DNA of 64,000 bases from Listeria welshimeri serovar 6b str. SLCC5334 (GCF_000060285.1 NC_008555.1:1488001-1552000); one strand, 5' to 3'; shown: positions 9,149 through 18,880, numbered from the stretch's first letter. The notes: generated by a model not told the origin, from the letters alone. Numbers and translations are program-made.

Positions 9149-9505
9149 TTAAGAAATAAACGCAGCAGAAACGTCCACTAGTGGCGCGTCTCCCCACAGT
9201 TTTTCTAGATTATAATAAGAACGCTCTTCTTTGTGGAACACATGGATAATAACATCACCTAAATCGATTAAAATCCACTGGGCCGCATCAAAACCTTCTA
9301 AACGTTTCACATCTACTTGGTTTTCTAACGCTTTTTCTTTAATTTCACGAGCAATTGCTTGCACCTGTTTGTCTGAATTACCATGGCAGATAACAAAATA
9401 ATCCGCAAAACTGGATAACCCCTTCATGTCTAGTGCTAAAATATCCTCTGCTCTTTTATCGTCTGCTGCCTTTGCGGTCAGCATTAATGTATCGTAACTG
9501 TTCAA
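9149..9505 (-). CDS. rsfS: Ribosomal silencing factor RsfS
   Basis: RsfS binds ribosomal protein uL14 and blocks subunit joining during starvation. It has 118 residues, with ADYFVICHGNSDKQVQAI, GDVIIHVFHKEERSYYNLE and LWGDAP, the family signatures. The start is TTG 9505; the N-terminus MNSYD resembles Bacillus YqeL. GGAG lies about 12 bases upstream, a long spacing. It follows yqeK after 4 bases. Confidence 0.95.
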   Translation of the reverse strand: MNSYDTLMLTAKAADDKRAEDILALDMKGLSSFADYFVICHGNSDKQVQAIAREIKEKALENQVDVKRLEGFDAAQWILIDLGDVIIHVFHKEERSYYNLEKLWGDAPLVDVSAAFIS

Positions 9506-9509
9506 ATTA

Positions 9510-10085
9510 TTAATAGTCTCCTTCCAAATTTAAATTAACAAAATAATTATAGGCGTCCAGAGTATCTGGAAATACCAATTGTTGTTTCTTGATTAAATGC
9601 GTAATCGTGTTAGATAAAGCGAACAGCATGGCTTCATCTAGCGAATTGAGCGCTAGTCTACGTGCTTTATATACGCCAGGAAAAGTTCTACCTGGTTCGG
9701 TATAATCGGCTAAATAAATAAGTTTATCGAAGTCAGACATAGTAGCACTTCCTGTTGTATGCACTCGAATAGCTTCCAGTATTTCTGGATCAGTAATACC
9801 AAATTCTTTTTCTGCTAGATAAGCGCCAACTGGAGCGTGCCAGAGTGAATGATGAAACTGTAGTAAACGCGGATCAAATCCCTCGTCCTCAATGATTTTT
9901 CTTGCTTTATCATCTTCATAGTACTTCGCGTAATCATGTAATAAAGCTGTTATTCTCGCTTTTTCTACATCTATATGATAATGTTCTGCAAGTTCTACTG
10001 CTGCTTTTTCTACACCAAGAGTGTGCTTAAATCGCGCATTTGGCATAGCTGCTTCTACTTTTTTTAGCACGTCATTTCTTTCCAT
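9510..10085 (-). CDS. yqeK: HD-domain hydrolase YqeK (bis(5'-nucleosyl)-tetraphosphatase, symmetrical)
   Basis: HD-superfamily phosphohydrolase; characterised YqeK proteins cleave Ap4A to ADP. It has 191 residues with H..HD and LLHDYAKYY (metal ligands) and [15 protein letters not shown]. The gene overlaps the end of nadD by 14 bases, so the two are translationally linked. Confidence 0.9.
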   Translation of the reverse strand: MERNDVLKKVEAAMPNARFKHTLGVEKAAVELAEHYHIDVEKARITALLHDYAKYYEDDKARKIIEDEGFDPRLLQFHHSLWHAPVGAYLAEKEFGITDPEILEAIRVHTTGSATMSDFDKLIYLADYTEPGRTFPGVYKARRLALNSLDEAMLFALSNTITHLIKKQQLVFPDTLDAYNYFVNLNLEGDY

Positions 10086-10638
10086 AAAGTTGATGCTCCT
10101 TTATATATAACCATACTTTTTCTGGTAAAAAGGCTTCTGCATGTTCAATGTTATTTCTAATTTCTGTCGAAGAAATAGTTGTTTCCGGCATGTCGATATT
10201 AACAACATCATACGGAACTTCTGCTTGATAATGTGGGCGATGAACCCCGACAAAAGTCACCATTTTTACTAAGTCCTCTATATGATACCACTTCGGTAAG
10301 TATTCTACCATGTCTCCGCCGATAATAAAATAAAAATCAGTATTCGGCTGTTCGCTTATCATATCACGCATTGTATCATACGTATAGGACTTTCCTGCGC
10401 GTTTAAGTTCACGCAGATCTACTTCAAAATAATCTATACCTTCTATCATCAAGCGAAGCATCTCTACACGTGCATCATTTGAAGCCATGCCGCTAATATG
10501 TTTATGCGGCGGGATTTTGTTAGGAAGAAAAAGGACTTTTTCGAGATTCAGTTGTTGCTTAGCCACTTCAGCCATTTGGAGATGTGCTAAATGAGGTGGA
10601 TCGAATGTTCCGCCTAGGATACCAACTTTATGCTTCAT
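10072..10638 (-). CDS. nadD: Nicotinate-nucleotide adenylyltransferase
   Basis: Converts nicotinate mononucleotide and ATP to deamido-NAD. It has 188 residues from ATG 10638, with GTG 10641 an equally placed alternative. [15 protein letters not shown] is the HxGH-type nucleotidyltransferase motif, and ISSTEIRNN is the C-terminal phosphate-binding motif. It lies between yhbY (18 bases away) and yqeK (overlap). Confidence 0.96.
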   Translation of the reverse strand: MKHKVGILGGTFDPPHLAHLQMAEVAKQQLNLEKVLFLPNKIPPHKHISGMASNDARVEMLRLMIEGIDYFEVDLRELKRAGKSYTYDTMRDMISEQPNTDFYFIIGGDMVEYLPKWYHIEDLVKMVTFVGVHRPHYQAEVPYDVVNIDMPETTISSTEIRNNIEHAEAFLPEKVWLYIKEHQLYGKK

Positions 10639-10656
10639 CACACATTTCCTCCAACT

Positions 10657-10947
10657 TTACGGCAACTTGATTTGTTGCTTATTTACAGAAGTTTTATAAA
10701 GAATAATCGTTCTACCAATTACTTGTACAATATCTGCACCTGAACGAGCGCTAATTTTCTCAGCAACAGTTTGTTTGTCTTCTTCACAATTTTGTAAAAT
10801 CGAGATTTTAATTAATTCTCTTGCTTCTAAAGCTTCTTTAACTTGGATAATTAAGTTTGGTGACACGCTTCCTTTTCCTACTTGAAAAATTGGTTGAATA
10901 TTATGTGCTTCTTTTCTTAAAAAACGTTTTTGTGTAGCTGTTAACAT
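10657..10947 (-). CDS. yhbY: CRM-domain RNA-binding protein YhbY
   Basis: Small CRS1/YhbY (CRM) domain protein associated with pre-50S particles. It has 96 residues, with the GKGSVSP loop and the pattern LTATQKRFLRKEAH at the start. Its ATG overlaps the aroE stop by one base (TAATG), so it is probably translated by coupling. Confidence 0.94.
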   Translation of the reverse strand: MLTATQKRFLRKEAHNIQPIFQVGKGSVSPNLIIQVKEALEARELIKISILQNCEEDKQTVAEKISARSGADIVQVIGRTIILYKTSVNKQQIKLP

Positions 10948-11768
10948 TAGTTTCCTCCTAATTGTTCGAGTACTGCTTCTTTCATCAGTGATCGCTCTGG
11001 TTTAATGCCAGTCCATATTTCAAAGGCAAGTGCCCCTTGATTAACAAACATTGGTAAGCCATTTTGAGTAATAGCTCCATTGTTCTTTGCTTCTTTTAAA
11101 AAGGCTGTTTCGGCTGGGTTATATATAATATCTGAACAAATCGTTCCTTTAGTTACATTTTCCAGCGAAATTGGACTTTTATTTTTAGAAGCTTCTAGGC
11201 CGATAGAAGTTGTTTGAATAATAATAGTAAAACCAGCCAATTCTTTTTCTGCTTGTTGCAGTGTCATTGCATGGTGATTATCATTATTTTTTGTCATATC
11301 TATCGCTTTTTCAGATGTTCGGTTAGCAACTGTTATCTTAGCGTTTGTATGGCTTTTAAGTGCAAGATAAATTGCTTTACTAGCACCACCCGCGCCAGTA
11401 ATTAAAATAGAATCGTCTTTTGTAATTGGTCGAATTTCTTCTAATCCTTCTAAGTAGCCTTTGCCATCTGTATTGAATCCGTACCATTTGTCATTTTTTC
11501 TAAGCACCGTATTAACTGCGCCAGAAGCTGCTGCAAGATCCTCTAATTCGTCTAAAAATGGTAAAATACGCTCTTTAAACGGAGTAGTGATATTAAAGCC
11601 GCGTACACCGGAATCCATTAATTTTTTAATTTCTGTTTCAAATGCGTCTTCTTCTATTAAAACAGAGTTATATTCCGCATTCATTCCAAGTTCTTGGAAA
11701 ATCCGATTTTGCATAGCTGGTGATAACGAGTGACGAATAGGATTTCCGATAACAACATATTTTTCCAA
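10947..11768 (-). CDS. aroE: Shikimate dehydrogenase
   Basis: NADPH-dependent reduction of 3-dehydroshikimate to shikimate in aromatic amino acid synthesis. It has 273 residues, with NPIRHSLSPAMQN (substrate site), TTPFKERI with the catalytic Lys, and GAGGASKAI (NADP-binding turn). The start is TTG 11768, with AAGGAGG 9 bases upstream. It sits between yqeH and yhbY, the usual Bacillales order. Confidence 0.95.
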   Translation of the reverse strand: MEKYVVIGNPIRHSLSPAMQNRIFQELGMNAEYNSVLIEEDAFETEIKKLMDSGVRGFNITTPFKERILPFLDELEDLAAASGAVNTVLRKNDKWYGFNTDGKGYLEGLEEIRPITKDDSILITGAGGASKAIYLALKSHTNAKITVANRTSEKAIDMTKNNDNHHAMTLQQAEKELAGFTIIIQTTSIGLEASKNKSPISLENVTKGTICSDIIYNPAETAFLKEAKNNGAITQNGLPMFVNQGALAFEIWTGIKPERSLMKEAVLEQLGGN

Positions 11769-11787
11769 ATGACAGGCCTCCTTAGTT

Positions 11788-12888
11788 TTAAACGAGTGAC
11801 GTTCGGATAGTTGCGCTCACACCTTCTGGAACCCAGGCAGTTACTTTGGCGCCACCTTCTGGAATAGTAATCCATCCAAGGCCTGAAAAGACAATATCCG
11901 CTTTTTCCTTCACTGTAAAGGAATATGGAACGAGTTTTGGAAGTGTCTTCATTCCATCTTCTGTTGGTGGTTGAAGTACAAACCCGGCTTGTTTTTCATA
12001 TAAGTCATCTGCTTTTTCTAGTTTTGTCCGGTGAATAGGTAAATTGTTAGATACATAAACAACAAGCGATTTGCGACCACCTGATACGTAGTCTAAACGA
12101 GCAAGTGCTCCTAAAAACAAGGTTTGTTCTTCGTTTAATTGAAACACGGCTGGTTTTACTTCTTTTTTAGGTGTAATAGCTTTTAATGTTGTTGTATCAA
12201 TAAAATGTGCCATTTGGTGATGGTTAATAATTCCTGGTGTGTCAACAAGAACATTGCCATCCGCAAGTGGGATTTCGATTTTATCAAGCGTTGTACCTGG
12301 GAATTGTGATGTGGTAATTACATTATTTTCGCCGGATGCTTGCTTAATAATACGATTAATCAGCGTTGATTTACCAACATTTGTACATCCAACAACATAC
12401 ACATCTTGCCCATTACGTAGTTCTTCAATTTTTTCTAAAAGCGTATCAAAACCATGACCTTTTTCGGCACTAACTAATACAACGTCTGTTGCTGCCAAGC
12501 CTTGTTCCTTAGCGCGAGTTCTCATCCAACGCGTTAATTTGTCTCGTTTTAAAGATTTTGGTAACACATCTTCTTTATTGCCGACAAGTAATACAGGATT
12601 GCTACCTGCAAAACGAGGAAGTCCAGGCAACCAACTGCCATCAAAATCAAAAATATCGACCACGTAAACAATTAAGGCTTGTTTAGAACTAATTTGGTTT
12701 AAGATACGTAAAAAATCATCATCTGTTAGCGCAACATCTTGAATTTCGTTGTAGTGCTTTAGACGAAAACATCTTTTACAAATAACTTGTTCGTTATTTA
12801 GGGATGATTTTGGTGCATAGCCGATTTTTTCAGGATCTTCTGTTTGAATAATAGCCCCGCAACCAATACATCTAATTTCTTCTGTCAA
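11788..12888 (-). CDS. yqeH: Ribosome biogenesis GTPase YqeH
   Basis: Circularly permuted GTPase needed for 30S assembly. An N-terminal zinc finger (CIGCG, then CKRC) is followed by G4 NKEDVLP, then G1 GCTNVGKST and G3 DTPG, so the motifs run in permuted order. From TTG 12888 the protein has 366 residues; GGAGG lies 7 bases upstream. The in-frame GTG at 12903 is part of the ribosome binding region and is rejected. The TTG overlaps the yqeG TGA stop (TTGA). Confidence 0.95.
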   Translation of the reverse strand: MTEEIRCIGCGAIIQTEDPEKIGYAPKSSLNNEQVICKRCFRLKHYNEIQDVALTDDDFLRILNQISSKQALIVYVVDIFDFDGSWLPGLPRFAGSNPVLLVGNKEDVLPKSLKRDKLTRWMRTRAKEQGLAATDVVLVSAEKGHGFDTLLEKIEELRNGQDVYVVGCTNVGKSTLINRIIKQASGENNVITTSQFPGTTLDKIEIPLADGNVLVDTPGIINHHQMAHFIDTTTLKAITPKKEVKPAVFQLNEEQTLFLGALARLDYVSGGRKSLVVYVSNNLPIHRTKLEKADDLYEKQAGFVLQPPTEDGMKTLPKLVPYSFTVKEKADIVFSGLGWITIPEGGAKVTAWVPEGVSATIRTSLV

Positions 12889-13406
12889 AGTGATTCCTCC
12901 CACTTAATCTGGTTTTTCTTTGCTAAACGTTTTAAAATAATGCTCTCCATCATTCGATTTAATTTTGTCGCCATACCATCTGTTTGTTTAACAGGGCGAA
13001 CAAAAATAGTAGTTAACTTTTGACGATTTCCACCGAATATATCTGTCATAATTTGATCACCAATCATCACAGTTTCTTCTGGTGTTGCACCCATTTCTTT
13101 TAGTGCCCATCGAAAATTAGCACCAAGGGGTTTTTTTGCCCGCGCTAAATAAGGAACATTAATCGCTTTTGCCACACGAGCAACTCGTTCTTCATTATTG
13201 TTAGAAAAAATCATTACTTTGATTCCTTCTTCTTTCAATATTGTAAACCAGTTGATTACTTCATCCGTTGCATCTAGTTGATCCCATGCGAGCAAAGTAT
13301 TATCAAGATCCGTTAAAATAGTAGTCTTTCCCATTTTGCGAAGTTGCTCTGCTGTTATTCCAAACGGAGTATTCAACATTTTATCTGGTGAGAATTGCTT
13401 TAACAC
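12885..13406 (-). CDS. yqeG: HAD-family phosphatase YqeG
   Basis: HAD superfamily IIIA phosphatase; the physiological substrate is unknown to me. It has 173 residues from GTG 13406, chosen because GAGGTG lies 7 bases upstream and the N-terminus then matches Bacillus YqeG; the ATG at 13421 would put the ribosome binding site inside the gene. Motif I is DLDNTLLAWD, and motif III/IV is MIGDQIMTDIFGGN. It is first in the yqeG to yqeM cluster. Confidence 0.93.
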   Translation of the reverse strand: MLKQFSPDKMLNTPFGITAEQLRKMGKTTILTDLDNTLLAWDQLDATDEVINWFTILKEEGIKVMIFSNNNEERVARVAKAINVPYLARAKKPLGANFRWALKEMGATPEETVMIGDQIMTDIFGGNRQKLTTIFVRPVKQTDGMATKLNRMMESIILKRLAKKNQIKWEESL

Positions 13407-13523
13407 GTATTGGCACCTCATTCTTTTATTTAGTACAGTCTATTCTATCATACATTCAATTAGACTAATAATCTATAAATTTTACCATCTTTCTGCTTAT
13501 TTTACAAAAAAATCTAAGAAAAA

Positions 13524-13532
13524 TGCTATAAT
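13524..13532 (+). promoter_or_regulatory. pepF extended -10 promoter element
   Basis: TGC followed by TATAAT, 37 bases before the pepF start. TTTACA at 13501-13506 is 20 bases away, too far for a standard -35, so the extended -10 probably carries the activity. Confidence 0.5.
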
Positions 13533-13568
13533 GTGAAAGGAAACGTTATTTCTTAAGGAGGCAAACAA

Positions 13569-15377
13569 ATGTCAAAAGATTATGCATTAACATGGGATTT
13601 AGAAAATATATATGCTGGCGGTAGTGGTTCTGAAGAATTACAACAAACTCTAAAAGAGGTAAAAGCTGATTTAGATAGCTTTGTCGTAAATGTAGCAGAA
13701 TGGGAAGTGCCTGAAAATGTAGAAGCTTCTGTAGAATTTTTACTTCTAGTTAATCAAAATGCAGATATTTCTAAAATTTTACTGACAGCAAGTTCTTTTT
13801 TAGAATGCCTAGCTTCAGCTGATATTAATGATACTCGCGCAAATGAACTTTCTGCGTTAATTTACCAATATGTTGCAACTCTTGCAACTGCTGAGGACGA
13901 ATGGCATGATAAATTCGCACAAGTTTCTGACCGTGTTTGGAATGAATTAATGCAAGAAAATGGTTTATCACAAATCAGCTTTATTTTGAGTGAAGCACGC
14001 ACAAATCGTCGTAAAAAAGGAAGTAAAGAACAAGAAGCAGCTATTAATTCTTTAGCTGTAGATGGTTATCGCGGTTGGTCTGATCACTATGATACGATCG
14101 TTTCGAAACTTCGCATGCACGTTACAATTGATGGGGAAGAAAAAGAGGTATCTGCTGGACAAGCACTGAATCTTCTTAATCATCCTGACCGCGCTGTTCG
14201 TCAAGTAGTTTTCAAAGAATATACACGTGTTTGGCAAGAAGAATCTCGTTTGTTTAGCGATACTTTAAATCATTTATCTGGTTTTCGCCTCGCTACATAT
14301 GATATTCGTAAATGGGATAATATACTAGATGAACCTCTTGCAATTAATCGTTTAGATGAACAAACGTTAAAATCTATGTGGAATGTTATTCAAACGAATA
14401 AGCCAACTTTTGTCCGATTTTTGGATAGAAAAGCGAAATTACTAGGTCTAGAAAAATTAAGTTTTTATGATGTGGAAGCCCCTCTTGTATTCTCAAGTGA
14501 ACCAAAAAAATATACGTATCAAGAAGGCGCAGAATTTATTATAGAGCAATTCAATAAATTTAGTCCAAAAATGGCAAACTTTGCACAATCTGCTTTTGAA
14601 AAAGGTTGGATAGAGGCAGAAGATCGTGATAACAAACGTCCGGGTGGTTTTTGTACAGACTTCCCTGTTGAGAAAGAAAGTCGTATCTTCATGACTTATG
14701 ATGGGGCTCCTGGAACAGTCGCAACACTTGCACATGAACTAGGACATGCCTTTCACTCTCATGTGATTCGCGATGAGCCTTTTGAAAACACTGATTATGC
14801 CATGAATGTTGCAGAAACTGCCTCTACTTTTGCGGAGATGATTATTGCAGATGCATCTGTGAAAGATGCGAAAACAAAAGAAGAGAAAATCACTTTACTA
14901 GAAGATAAAATTGGCCGTAGTATTGCCTTTTTCATGAATATCCACGCTAGATTTATTTTCGAATGCAACTTCTATGAAGCGCGTAAACAAGGTGTCCTTT
15001 CTGTAGATAGACTTAATTCTTTGATGGAAGAAGCGCAACGTGAAGCTTACTTGGATTCATTAGATGAATATCACCCACAATTTTGGGCTTCTAAGTTACA
15101 CTTTTATATTGCTGATGTACCGTTTTATAATTTCCCATATACTTTTGGTTACTTATTCTCGCTTGGAATTTATCATAAAGCGCAGTCTGAAGGTGCTAGT
15201 TATGAAGATAAATATATTGCATTACTACAAGACACTGGTTCCATGACAACAGAACAACTTGCTGAAAAGCATCTCGGAGTAGACTTGCGAAAAGCGAATT
15301 TCTGGGAAGAAGCTGTGGCTCTTGCTGCTAAAGATGTAGAAGATTTCCTTGCTTTAACAGAAGAATATGTAAAATAA
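13569..15377 (+). CDS. pepF: Oligoendopeptidase F, M3 family
   Basis: Cytosolic zinc metallopeptidase that degrades short peptides. It has 602 residues, normal for PepF. The zinc site HELGH is at residues 389-393 and the third ligand motif is downstream (MNVAETASTFAEM). ATG 13569 has AAGGAGG upstream. It is a single gene, divergent from yqeG, sharing a bidirectional terminator with mtnN. Confidence 0.95.
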   Translation: MSKDYALTWDLENIYAGGSGSEELQQTLKEVKADLDSFVVNVAEWEVPENVEASVEFLLLVNQNADISKILLTASSFLECLASADINDTRANELSALIYQYVATLATAEDEWHDKFAQVSDRVWNELMQENGLSQISFILSEARTNRRKKGSKEQEAAINSLAVDGYRGWSDHYDTIVSKLRMHVTIDGEEKEVSAGQALNLLNHPDRAVRQVVFKEYTRVWQEESRLFSDTLNHLSGFRLATYDIRKWDNILDEPLAINRLDEQTLKSMWNVIQTNKPTFVRFLDRKAKLLGLEKLSFYDVEAPLVFSSEPKKYTYQEGAEFIIEQFNKFSPKMANFAQSAFEKGWIEAEDRDNKRPGGFCTDFPVEKESRIFMTYDGAPGTVATLAHELGHAFHSHVIRDEPFENTDYAMNVAETASTFAEMIIADASVKDAKTKEEKITLLEDKIGRSIAFFMNIHARFIFECNFYEARKQGVLSVDRLNSLMEEAQREAYLDSLDEYHPQFWASKLHFYIADVPFYNFPYTFGYLFSLGIYHKAQSEGASYEDKYIALLQDTGSMTTEQLAEKHLGVDLRKANFWEEAVALAAKDVEDFLALTEEYVK

Positions 15378-15378
15378 G

Positions 15379-15413
15379 AAAATGCCTGGAGCTTAAAACT
15401 CCAGGCATTTTTT
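15379..15413. terminator. Bidirectional terminator between pepF and mtnN
   Basis: A 13-bp stem (AAAATGCCTGGAG with CTCCAGGCATTTT) and a 7-base loop. The plus strand ends in TTTTTT. The minus strand has TTTT followed by T-rich sequence. Confidence 0.88.
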
Positions 15414-16113
15414 AGATTGTTTTTAGTAATTCGATAATACAAGTAGCAGATTGTTTCGCTGCTAAATGGATAAATTCATCAAATGAAATGGTCGCCTCTT
15501 GGTTAGCCAAGTCAGAAATCGCACGAATAATTAAGAACGGAATATCAAATTGGTAAGCAACTTGCGCAATTGCAGCAGCTTCCATTTCCACCGCTTTAAC
15601 ATCCGGGAAAAATGTACGAATAAGTTCATGTTGATCCGGGCGCATAATAAATGAATCATTGGTAATGACTAAACCGTATACTGCTTTATTTTCACTTTGA
15701 GAAAAATAATCACGATAGATAGTTTCTGCTTTCTTTAAAAGAACAGCATCTCCTTGATAAAAGGCTGGCATCCTTGGAACTTGTCCATAAGTATAACCAA
15801 ATTCTGTTACATCCACATCCCCGTACGCTAAACGATCAGAAATAATAACATCTCCAACAGCTAAGCCTTCTGCCATTCCTCCAGCTGATCCAGTATTAAT
15901 TATTATTTCTGGTTTAAATCGATCAGCTAGAAGTGTTGTTCCAATAGCAGCATTTACTTTGCCAATTCCTGACTCTAATAATACAACTTCTTTCCCTGCT
16001 ATTTCTCCAACATAGAATTTTGCCCCACCAATAACTACTTCTTCTACATGAGGCATAGTGTTTTTTAATAATTCTACTTCTTCTTCCATTGCTCCGATAA
16101 TGCCAATTGTCAT
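15412..16113 (-). CDS. mtnN: 5'-methylthioadenosine/S-adenosylhomocysteine nucleosidase
   Basis: Cleaves methylthioadenosine and S-adenosylhomocysteine, recycling methyl-cycle by-products and feeding LuxS. It has 233 residues, with GIIGAMEEEVELL at the start, GSAGG, and the purine-site region VEMEAAAIAQVAY ending with the catalytic Asp in RAISD. GGAGG precedes ATG 16113. It is last in the mltG to mtnN series. Confidence 0.96.
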   Translation of the reverse strand: MTIGIIGAMEEEVELLKNTMPHVEEVVIGGAKFYVGEIAGKEVVLLESGIGKVNAAIGTTLLADRFKPEIIINTGSAGGMAEGLAVGDVIISDRLAYGDVDVTEFGYTYGQVPRMPAFYQGDAVLLKKAETIYRDYFSQSENKAVYGLVITNDSFIMRPDQHELIRTFFPDVKAVEMEAAAIAQVAYQFDIPFLIIRAISDLANQEATISFDEFIHLAAKQSATCIIELLKTI

Positions 16114-16125
16114 TATGTAACCTCC

Positions 16126-16164
16126 AAAAAAGCACAGTCGTTAACAGCTAACTTCTGCGCTTTT
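16126..16164 (-). terminator. yrrS intrinsic terminator abutting the mtnN ribosome binding site
   Basis: A 10-bp stem (AAAAGCGCAG with CTGTGCTTTT) and a 17-base loop. The minus-strand T run leads straight into GGAGG of mtnN. Confidence 0.65.
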
Positions 16165-16792
16165 ATCTTTTGTCGTTTGTTTTTAGTTCTTCTACTTTAG
16201 TTGGTTGCCATCCTTCTCCGTCTACCCAAGTGATATAAACACGGTATGCTTTATCAGGGCTTTCTTTTGTGGATAGTGTTCCAATTGCTTGTGTGGCAGG
16301 GTCAGCACCTTGCTCAACAAACCATAGTGAAGTATTTTCAATAGGAATATCTGTTGCTTTTGAAAATGCTTTACGCTTTTCTTGCCAGTCTGTACTCGTT
16401 GAACTGTATGAATTCACATGGTCACCTGTTTGTTCAGTACCGATTGGTTTCCAGTCTTTTGTAATGACTTTAGCCACATTCGGATCATCACTTTGGGTAG
16501 TTTCCGTCGTTTTATCATTTGATGATGTTTCTTTTTCAGATGATTTTTTAGATTTAGCGGCATCTTCTTTTTTCTGAGTGGAAGATGCCGTCTTGTTTTC
16601 TTGCTGCGCCGGATCGCTCTCTGTTTTAAACAAAACAAAATACAAACTACCAATGATGAGTAAGCTTACCACGATAATTAAGATATTTAAGACCAAATTG
16701 GTTTTCTTTCGTTTTGTATTTTGTTGAGAGCGAGATCCTTCGACCATGTTTTGTTTAATGCGACGGTTATTTGATTGTCGATTATCTGCCAT
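16163..16792 (-). CDS. yrrS: YrrS family membrane-anchored protein (DUF1510)
   Basis: Single-pass membrane protein of unknown function. It has 209 residues. A basic, Gln/Arg-rich cytoplasmic tail is followed by one transmembrane segment near residues 31-53, a low-complexity Lys/Glu/Ser/Thr linker, and a conserved C-terminal domain with the WKPIGTEQ and WQPTKVEELKT pieces. In Bacillus YrrS is encoded next to a penicillin-binding protein, but no such gene is present here. It lies between greA and mtnN. Confidence 0.85.
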   Translation of the reverse strand: MADNRQSNNRRIKQNMVEGSRSQQNTKRKKTNLVLNILIIVVSLLIIGSLYFVLFKTESDPAQQENKTASSTQKKEDAAKSKKSSEKETSSNDKTTETTQSDDPNVAKVITKDWKPIGTEQTGDHVNSYSSTSTDWQEKRKAFSKATDIPIENTSLWFVEQGADPATQAIGTLSTKESPDKAYRVYITWVDGEGWQPTKVEELKTNDKR

Positions 16793-16852
16793 TTTGCATT
16801 CACCACCTTATAAGTAACCGCTGTAAAAAAACACAACTAGCACATAAGTTAG

Positions 16853-17335
16853 TTAAGATGCAGTAATTTTTTCAATCTTAACGTTCATGTCGCCAGCAGG
16901 TGTTTGGATAGTTACTTCTTCCCCTTCTTTGTGGCCAAGTAAACCTTTGGCAATTGGAGAATCATTAGAAATTTTCCCTTCAAATGGATCAGCTTCTGCA
17001 CTACCTACAATAGTGTAAGTTTCTTCTTCTCCATCTGGTAATTCGATAAAAGTAACTGTGTTACCAAGTGTTACTAAACCATTATGTGCTTCGGCGGCAT
17101 CAATGATTTGAGCATTACGAATCATATTTTCAATCGTAGTGATACGACCTTCAACAAAAGCTTGCTCGTCTTTTGCGGAATCATACTCGGAGTTCTCAGA
17201 TAAATCGCCAAAACTACGGGCAATTTTAATCCGTTCTACTACTTCTTTTCGTTTTACTGTTTTCAGTTCTTGTAATTCATTTTCTAATTTTGCTTTCCCT
17301 TCAAGGGTCATTGGAAATACTTTTTCTGTCGCCAA
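16853..17335 (-). CDS. greA: Transcription elongation factor GreA
   Basis: Rescues backtracked RNA polymerase by stimulating transcript cleavage. It has 160 residues from TTG 17335, which gives the standard N-terminus (M)ATEKVFPMT with GGAG 9 bases upstream; the frame is open further but is not conserved. The coiled-coil tip [15 protein letters not shown] carries the acidic catalytic pair. The C-terminal FKBP-like domain ends IEKITAS. Confidence 0.96.
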   Translation of the reverse strand: MATEKVFPMTLEGKAKLENELQELKTVKRKEVVERIKIARSFGDLSENSEYDSAKDEQAFVEGRITTIENMIRNAQIIDAAEAHNGLVTLGNTVTFIELPDGEEETYTIVGSAEADPFEGKISNDSPIAKGLLGHKEGEEVTIQTPAGDMNVKIEKITAS

Positions 17336-17372
17336 TCGATTTCGCTCCTTTTGTTTGTTCATTATTGTATAG

Positions 17373-17398
17373 AAAAGCACGGAGATATCGCTCCGCAC
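17373..17398 (-). terminator. Hairpin upstream of greA
   Basis: An 8-bp GC-rich stem (GTGCGGAG with CTCCGTGC) and a 6-base loop, with only four T after it. It lies in the 190-base gap between udk and greA and may be a partial terminator. Confidence 0.5.
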
Positions 17399-17525
17399 CC
17401 TCAAAAAAATATTACTACTCGTCAGAAAGATTAACATGTCACGCTAGAAATAGCAAGCAATTGTCTCTCTTTTCATTAGGAAATTTTACCTTATATTTTT
17501 CTGTTTGACAAGCCTTACCTGTTGT

Positions 17526-18155
17526 TTAAACATGTTTTTGTAAAATTGATTCAATTTTTGTTGTCATTAAATCTATGGCAACATGATTTTCTCCGCCTTC
17601 TGGAATAATAATATCTGCGAATTTTTTTGTGGGTTCAATAAACTCATTGTGCATTGGTTTTACTACAGATAGATATTGATCAATAACTGAATCCATCGTT
17701 CTGCCGCGTTCCTTCATATCACGTAATAATCTGCGTATAAAACGAATATCGTCATCTGTGTCAACATATACTTTGATATCCATCAAGTCACGCAATCGTT
17801 TATCTTCTAAAATTAAAATCCCTTCTAAAATAATTACTTCCCGAGGTTCTTGGATTTCTACTTCTTGTTTGCGTGTATATTTCTCGTAGTCATAAATAGG
17901 CTTTTCAATAGTCTCATAACGACGGAGTGCTGCTATGTGAGAAATAAGTAAATCTGTATCAAAAGCTAATGGATGATCATAATTAACTTTTAAGCGGTCT
18001 TCAAAACTAATATCTGTTTGATCATGATAATAAACATCTTGCGCAATCATTAAAATAGAATGACCACTAAAATGATCACAAATTGCTTTTGTTACACTTG
18101 TTTTTCCCGAACCTGAACCGCCTGTCACTCCAACTACAATAGGTTTTTTTGTCAT
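17526..18155 (-). CDS. udk: Uridine kinase
   Basis: Phosphorylates uridine and cytidine in pyrimidine salvage. It has 209 residues, with Walker [13 protein letters not shown], the [11 protein letters not shown] substrate region and YDYEKYTR. Its ATG overlaps the trmR stop by 4 bases (ATGA). Confidence 0.96.
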   Translation of the reverse strand: MTKKPIVVGVTGGSGSGKTSVTKAICDHFSGHSILMIAQDVYYHDQTDISFEDRLKVNYDHPLAFDTDLLISHIAALRRYETIEKPIYDYEKYTRKQEVEIQEPREVIILEGILILEDKRLRDLMDIKVYVDTDDDIRFIRRLLRDMKERGRTMDSVIDQYLSVVKPMHNEFIEPTKKFADIIIPEGGENHVAIDLMTTKIESILQKHV

Positions 18156-18805
18156 GATTTGCCTCCAGTTTTCTTTCTTTTTGAAATAGATAAACCATCT
18201 CCAAGTGGAATAGTTGTAGTATCAAAATCAGGATGTGTTACTAAAAAATCATTAAAATGGCGCATTTTCCGGGCAACTCGAAGTTTGCGTTGTTTTTCTG
18301 GTGACATATCAAGAGCCAGTCCTTTGAAAAGCACATTATCACTATAAATAACACCATCTGGAGCAAGAGAATCTGTATAAATATGGAAAAACTTTTCATA
18401 TTGAGCTTTTGCTGCATCAATAAAGATTGCATCAAATGGCCCATACGCTAAAATTTCTTCTGAGCCTTCCAGTGCATCGGTCAATATAACTTTTATTCTG
18501 TCAGTAGCTCCGTAACGTGCTATATTATGTATTGATTGTTGATAACGTTCTTCATCACGTTCTATTGTGATAATCTGTGTATTAGGCAGTTTGTCCGCCA
18601 TTTTTAGAGCAGAGTAGCCAATAGCCGTACCAAGTTCTAAAATACGTTTAGGTTTTTGAATATCTAGTATCTGTAGTAAACAGTGTAAAGAATCTGGTTC
18701 CATAATAGGAACTTCGTGCTTTTTCGCATATATCTCTAACGCTTCAAAAAAAGGCTCGCTCTTAGGTATATTCTTCAATAAATAGTCATGAATAATATCA
18801 TTCAC
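18152..18805 (-). CDS. trmR: tRNA 5-hydroxyuridine methyltransferase TrmR (YrrM)
   Basis: O-methyltransferase of the caffeoyl-CoA O-methyltransferase fold. Bacillus YrrM/TrmR methylates 5-hydroxyuridine at tRNA position 34. It has 217 residues from GTG 18805 (AAGGAG 8 bases upstream), with [16 protein letters not shown] for SAM binding and [15 protein letters not shown] for metal and catalysis. It is translationally coupled to udk. Confidence 0.88.
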   Translation of the reverse strand: MNDIIHDYLLKNIPKSEPFFEALEIYAKKHEVPIMEPDSLHCLLQILDIQKPKRILELGTAIGYSALKMADKLPNTQIITIERDEERYQQSIHNIARYGATDRIKVILTDALEGSEEILAYGPFDAIFIDAAKAQYEKFFHIYTDSLAPDGVIYSDNVLFKGLALDMSPEKQRKLRVARKMRHFNDFLVTHPDFDTTTIPLGDGLSISKRKKTGGKS

Positions 18806-18830
18806 TGTAAGTTCTCCTTATCTTAACAAA

Positions 18831-18874
18831 CAAAGCACCTGCCAAAAACATGATTAACATGCTTCTGACAAGTG
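18831..18874 (-). terminator. Terminator-like hairpin between mltG and trmR
   Basis: CACTTGTCA pairs with TGGCAGGTG (two G-U pairs), with a nested CATG palindrome in the loop. The following sequence is only moderately T-rich (CTTTGTTTG). Confidence 0.45.
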
Positions 18875-18880
18875 GTTGTT

